Virus record (IMG/VR): IMGVR_UViG_3300037882_003008
Location: 1-45,238 of that record
Length of the DNA stretch: 45,238 nucleotides
Source of the DNA: a virus
Direction: 5' to 3' (one strand)
The position numbers and the translations under genes were made by a program. Below, piece by piece: positions 43,079 through 45,238 of this stretch. The notes beneath the pieces were generated by a model. The model worked only from the letters and a program-made list of their open reading frames with translations. It was not told where the DNA came from and did not search any database. Every line of letters starts with the position of its first letter. The stretch's first letter is position 1.

Positions 43079-43100
43079 GTCCACGTGTCCACGTGTTCAC
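43079..43100. repeat. tandem 8-mer GTCCACGT
   Basis: Two exact copies (43079-43086 and 43087-43094) and a partial third (GTTCAC, 43095-43100), each holding a CACGTG palindrome. Lies upstream of the minus-strand promoter's -35, where activators or repressors bind. Confidence 0.6.
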
Positions 43101-43612
43101 CACGCGCACGGCGTCACCTCACCCGCTCCCACGCCTTGCATCGAATTGCATTTCCCCTGACTCATGCAATCACACCTCAATCATCCGTCCCTAGGATTCA
43201 TACCATGTTACGGACTCTAGACCCCTCCCTTATGAAAAATCTCGATAGCAACTATAAGGGGGCGCCAGGACTGCGGACAGCACAACACATCGCAGGCGCA
43301 ACGGCAATGGAGCCGATCACGACTCGCTCGCGCGCGCGCACGATAGAGGGAAAGGTGTGCGGCATCTGCTATAGGGGTGAAAACACGGGAGGGGAGGCTA
43401 TTGCGTCCTGCGGACAAGTGGGCATGCGGACAAACGGATGGCCGGGCAGTTATCGGGTCAACGTGGCAGCAAACCCGATTGTCTTTGCGTTTTGGACTCA
43501 AACCGGCGGAAGCCGCGGGGCGCGGCAGCGAAGCGACGAACTGGGCAGGGCCAGCCAATCCACCGAACCCGTGGCTAGGCGCATAATGGCTTGCGCGGGG
43601 CGCTTAGGGCGC

Positions 43613-43641
43613 TTGACACTCGCACCCGTTTCCTTTACCGT
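43613..43641 (+). promoter_or_regulatory. promoter of gene at 43697
   Basis: TTGACA (43613-43618), 17 bases, TACCGT (43636-43641). The -35 is overlapped by the second copy of a 9-base tandem repeat (GGGCGCTTA, GGGCGCTTG; 43598-43615). Transcription would begin near 43648. Confidence 0.6.
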
Positions 43642-43647
43642 GCAAGC

Positions 43648-43674
43648 ACGGCCTGCAACCCCGCAGCCGTTTTT
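43648..43674 (+). promoter_or_regulatory. hairpin plus T-run at the transcript start
   Basis: ACGG-CTGC pairs with GCAG-CCGT (one bulged C, six-base loop), followed by TTTTT. It begins at the predicted transcript start, so it would form a 5' cap hairpin or an attenuator for the gene at 43697; it could also stop read-through from upstream. Confidence 0.5.
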
Positions 43675-43696
43675 AACCTTCGAAGGACTCAATACC

Positions 43697-44626
43697 ATGA
43701 CCACCGACACCACCCAAACCGCTGGCGCACTCAAGCCCACTGTTGAACTTGTCACAGAACGCCGCTGTTATCCGACTCTTGAACTTGCGGGGGTGGCACT
43801 AGCCGCGATTGCCGCGCAGGCCTCAGATTTTGATTCGATTACCCTTGTTGCGCCGGGCGCTTCATTCGTCGAAGGCGAGTTTACACCCACCGCGCCGGAA
43901 TGGACGAGCGAGAGTCATGAAATCATGCTTGCCCCGCTGGCCACGAAGGCCGCCCGTGATTCCGCCGGCAACGTGACGAAACCGGCCCGCCTTATTGCAC
44001 TTGTGCTGGCTCCGATTCCAACCGTGGATGCTTTGAGCGCGGACACGAAGGGACTCGAAACCCTTGTAGAAGTATGGCGCAAGGAGGCCAACCACCGCGC
44101 GGTGCGGAAGTTGCGCACCGCCGAGAACGTGCTCGCAGCCGCCAGCGAGATGCCGCTATCTCTGGAATCGTTCGTTACCAGCCAGAGCGGGGGCGGAACC
44201 AGTGGCTTGACTGCATTCGACGCGCATTGGCTTGTTTACTCGCAAGCATTGGCCGCGAAAGTCCCGGCGTGGGCCGCTCGATTCCCCGGCGGCAAAGGCA
44301 AGGCCGCGATCCGAGGCGCTCTCGAAAATGCCGCACGCGCCGCCGCGCTATTCAGCGAACTTGAATCTTGGGGGGGCAAGGGTGAATCGCTATTCGCCCG
44401 CATGATTCGCGGCTTGATTGCACAGGCGACAAAGGAGGCCCAGCCTACCGAGTTGCTGGAATCGTGGCTTGCCACCCGTGATTCGCAGACCTACGATGCA
44501 AGCACATCATCGAGCGCAGATATTGACCTCGACGACTTGTTCGCCGATATGGAAGGCGAGGGCGAGGGCGAGGGCGAGGACGGCCCCGGCGACTCGGACA
44601 ATGAGGCCGAACCCGCCGCCGAGTAA
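43697..44626 (+). CDS. acidic-tailed protein, 309 aa, possible SSB-like function
   Basis: Start ATG 43697 after GAAGGA at 43682-43687; the frame is open upstream to 42791, but that part is the regulatory region. Residues 1-110 are beta-type (YPTLELAGVALAAIAAQAS; ITLVAPGASFVEGEF; PARLIALVLAPIPTVD), about 110-250 helical (WRKEANHRAVRKLRTAENV; AIRGALENAARAAALFSELE), and the last 45 very acidic (IDLDDLFADMEGEGEGEGED). An acidic tail is typical of phage SSBs such as gp2.5, but the body was not recognised. It stands alone on its own promoter and terminator, which suits an abundant early protein. Confidence 0.75.
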   Translation: MTTDTTQTAGALKPTVELVTERRCYPTLELAGVALAAIAAQASDFDSITLVAPGASFVEGEFTPTAPEWTSESHEIMLAPLATKAARDSAGNVTKPARLIALVLAPIPTVDALSADTKGLETLVEVWRKEANHRAVRKLRTAENVLAAASEMPLSLESFVTSQSGGGTSGLTAFDAHWLVYSQALAAKVPAWAARFPGGKGKAAIRGALENAARAAALFSELESWGGKGESLFARMIRGLIAQATKEAQPTELLESWLATRDSQTYDASTSSSADIDLDDLFADMEGEGEGEGEDGPGDSDNEAEPAAE

Positions 44627-44645
44627 TCACTCGCGCAGCAAGACC

Positions 44646-44684
44646 GAAGGGGCCGAACTCGCAAGGGTTGCGGCCCCTTCTTTT
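44646..44684 (+). terminator. strong intrinsic terminator after the acidic-tailed gene
   Basis: Perfect 10-bp stem GAAGGGGCCG (44646-44655) / CGGCCCCTTC (44671-44680), then TTTT. Nineteen bases after the stop codon. Confidence 0.9.
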
Positions 44685-44715
44685 ATGTCCGACTCGCGCA
44701 ACAATATTACCCTCC

Positions 44716-44748
44716 CAAAAAATTTTCTGTCCCTGCGGGCCAGAAAAT
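44716..44748 (-). terminator. intrinsic terminator facing left
   Basis: Stem ATTTTCTG (44722-44729) / CAGAAAAT (44741-44748), extended by CCC/GGG across one mismatch, loop TGC. On the minus strand the stem is followed by six to seven Ts (A run at 44717-44722). It would end leftward transcripts arising between here and the contig joint, but no clear minus-strand gene lies there. Confidence 0.75.
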
Positions 44749-45047
44749 AGAAGAGAAGATGAATGGCTTGTCGCCATGAGTTTTGGTTATAGTGAGTCGG
44801 CTGGTCGCCGACGTGTTTTGTGTGGGGGGTCTGCTGGGCGGGGCGGGGGCCTCCACACACAGCAAACTCCGCCCCCTGAACCCCCTCGGCTGCCTATTAC
44901 CACAGATGAACCGGCGCGAGTCACTCAGCTTCGCTTCGTGTCCGCGCCTACGATTTGTCAAGTCCTGCGGACTTCTCCACTGCACAAGATTATTTCCGTT
45001 CTGATGCGCGTGACTCACTGTGGTCACTGATTAATAGAGGAACCCGC
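44749..45047. other. non-coding right-end region
   Basis: About 300 bases without a convincing gene. Contains G/C-rich blocks (44825-44851, and CCGCCCCC near 44870) that can pair, a TGTGTGG / CCACACA pair (44819-44825 and 44853-44859), a minus-strand TTGACAAATC (44962-44953), and the left arm of the inverted repeat at 44988-45077. Candidate for regulation, a small RNA, or a DNA-handling site. Confidence 0.5.
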
Positions 45048-45077
45048 TTGACTCTAGCGCGCGCATCAGAAATAATC
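44988..45077. repeat. large imperfect inverted repeat around a promoter
   Basis: Left arm 44988-45010 reads GATTATTTC, then four extra bases, then the TGATGCGCG part; the right arm 45060-45077 is CGCGCATCAGAAATAATC. The arms pair over 18 bases with a four-base bulge. The 49-base centre includes GTGAC...GTCAC. The right arm holds the -10 (AATAAT) of the plus-strand promoter; the left arm places the same AATAAT on the minus strand. Confidence 0.75.
45048..45076 (+). promoter_or_regulatory. sigma-70-type promoter of the small-gene operon
   Basis: TTGACT (45048-45053), 17 bases, AATAAT (45071-45076): the best promoter match in the window. The predicted transcript has a leader of about 107 bases with a GTGGCA / TGCCAC pair (around 45126-45166) before the start codon at 45190. 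Confidence 0.75.
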
Positions 45078-45189
45078 GTGTTCCGTTACGGCCCTGCGGG
45101 TGACAAATCGTTTCATCTGTCGTGAGTGGCAGCGTGGATTAAGGGGGCAGAGTCGCTCCGTGCCACGTAACTCTTGAAGGAATTGCATC

Positions 45190-45238
45190 ATGAACGATTA
45201 CCTCCTCATCACAAGATCACTAGAAGGCACGCACGATG
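45190..45238 (+). CDS. N-terminal part of small protein spanning the contig joint
   Basis: ATG 45190 after GAAGGA at 45176-45181, a normal ribosome binding site. The first 16 codons read MNDYLLITRSLEGTHD, and the frame continues at the window start (GGA at 11-13 once the 11-base overlap is merged) to TGA at 89-91, giving 42 residues. First gene of the operon that runs to 690. Product not recognised. Confidence 0.7.
   Translation, partial: MNDYLLITRSLEGTHD

Larger units (their letters stand above)
42922..43696. other. divergent intergenic regulatory region
   Basis: 775 bases between a minus-strand and a plus-strand operon. Open frames exist on both strands, but none has a good ribosome binding site and a protein-like pattern. 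Seen: GGTTCC-type repeats (42961-42980); a minus-strand promoter (43055-43027); tandem GTCCACGT (43079-43094); a hairpin CCCTTAT / ATAAGGG (43227-43260); GCCGCG-GGG-CGCGGC (43512-43526); tandem GGGCGCTT-A/G (43598-43615); a plus-strand promoter (43613-43641); and a leader hairpin (43648-43674). Confidence 0.65.

Noticed and set aside
43247-43383. CTATAAGGGG and CTATAGGGG resembling T7-type promoter cores
   Set aside because: Only the core is similar, the rest of the T7 consensus is missing, and no single-subunit RNA polymerase gene was seen.
43377-43586. 69-codon plus-strand frame with GTG start
   Set aside because: Weak ribosome binding site; composition follows local GC-rich DNA; a GCCGCG hairpin lies inside; no protein-like pattern.
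42791-43696. Upstream extension of the acidic-tail gene (open frame back to 42791)
   Set aside because: It crosses the divergent promoters, repeats and hairpins, lacks a ribosome binding site, and its translation is not protein-like; the start at 43697 has a good GAAGGA.
1-45238. CRISPR array, tRNA genes, insertion sequences, integrase or attachment sites
   Set aside because: Looked for; no regularly spaced repeats, no cloverleaf-like stretches in the gaps, and no transposase or integrase motifs.

Overview
The window looks like one complete genome of a tailed double-stranded DNA phage, probably with a short (podovirus-type) tail. It has terminase, portal, scaffold, capsid, adaptor, nozzle and fibre genes and a set of very large internal virion proteins. 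I see no major tail-tube gene and no tape-measure gene. The first and last 11 bases are identical (CACGCACGATG). A small gene reads in frame across that joint, from 45190 through the overlap to the stop at 91, so the map is circular or terminally redundant. I see no integrase, repressor, tRNA, CRISPR array or insertion sequence, so a lytic life style is likely but not proven.

The host is probably an alphaproteobacterium. The genome is moderately GC-rich (about 58% by eye). Several intergenic regions carry TTGAC-type -35 boxes followed by GC-rich or GCTA/GTTA-type -10 boxes. GANTC, the CcrM methylation motif of alphaproteobacteria, is very strongly over-represented (about one site per 70 bp in three sampled blocks, roughly four times expectation), mostly as GAGTC/GACTC. 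The host assignment is inference. The GANTC excess is seen directly and is the most striking feature of the sequence.

Layout. (1) 45190 to 690 across the joint: a small-gene operon of four overlapping or abutting genes, one a 36-residue membrane peptide, driven by a good sigma-70-type promoter at 45048-45076 and closed by an intrinsic terminator at 712-742. (2) 743-1042: leader of the late operon. (3) 1043-27073, plus strand: packaging (small terminase, large terminase), portal, scaffold, capsid, a terminator, adaptor, holin-like protein, tail fibres and appendages, propeller-like tail protein, collar fibre, then three internal or ejection proteins of 293, 1047 and 1891 residues. (4) 27070-42921, minus strand: DNA metabolism, with a P-loop ATPase of the primase/helicase class, a dNMP kinase, DNA polymerase A with a uracil-DNA-glycosylase-like N-terminus, an SSB-like protein, a Sak4-like RecA-type ATPase, a Cas4/RecB-like nuclease and a RecD/Dda-like helicase. 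An M15-type endolysin and many small unknown genes lie among them. The two blocks converge and overlap at one TTAA, with no terminator between them. (5) 42922-43696: a divergent regulatory region. (6) 43697-44626: an isolated plus-strand gene for a protein with an acidic tail, closed by a strong terminator. (7) 44685-45189: non-coding DNA with a minus-strand terminator, a large inverted repeat and the promoter of the small-gene operon.

How it works together (inference): minus-strand genes, expressed by host RNA polymerase from promoters near 43055, 42031 and 36398, replicate and recombine the DNA. The plus-strand block packages it, builds the virion, and ejects the internal proteins at the next infection. 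No phage RNA polymerase and no primase were recognised.
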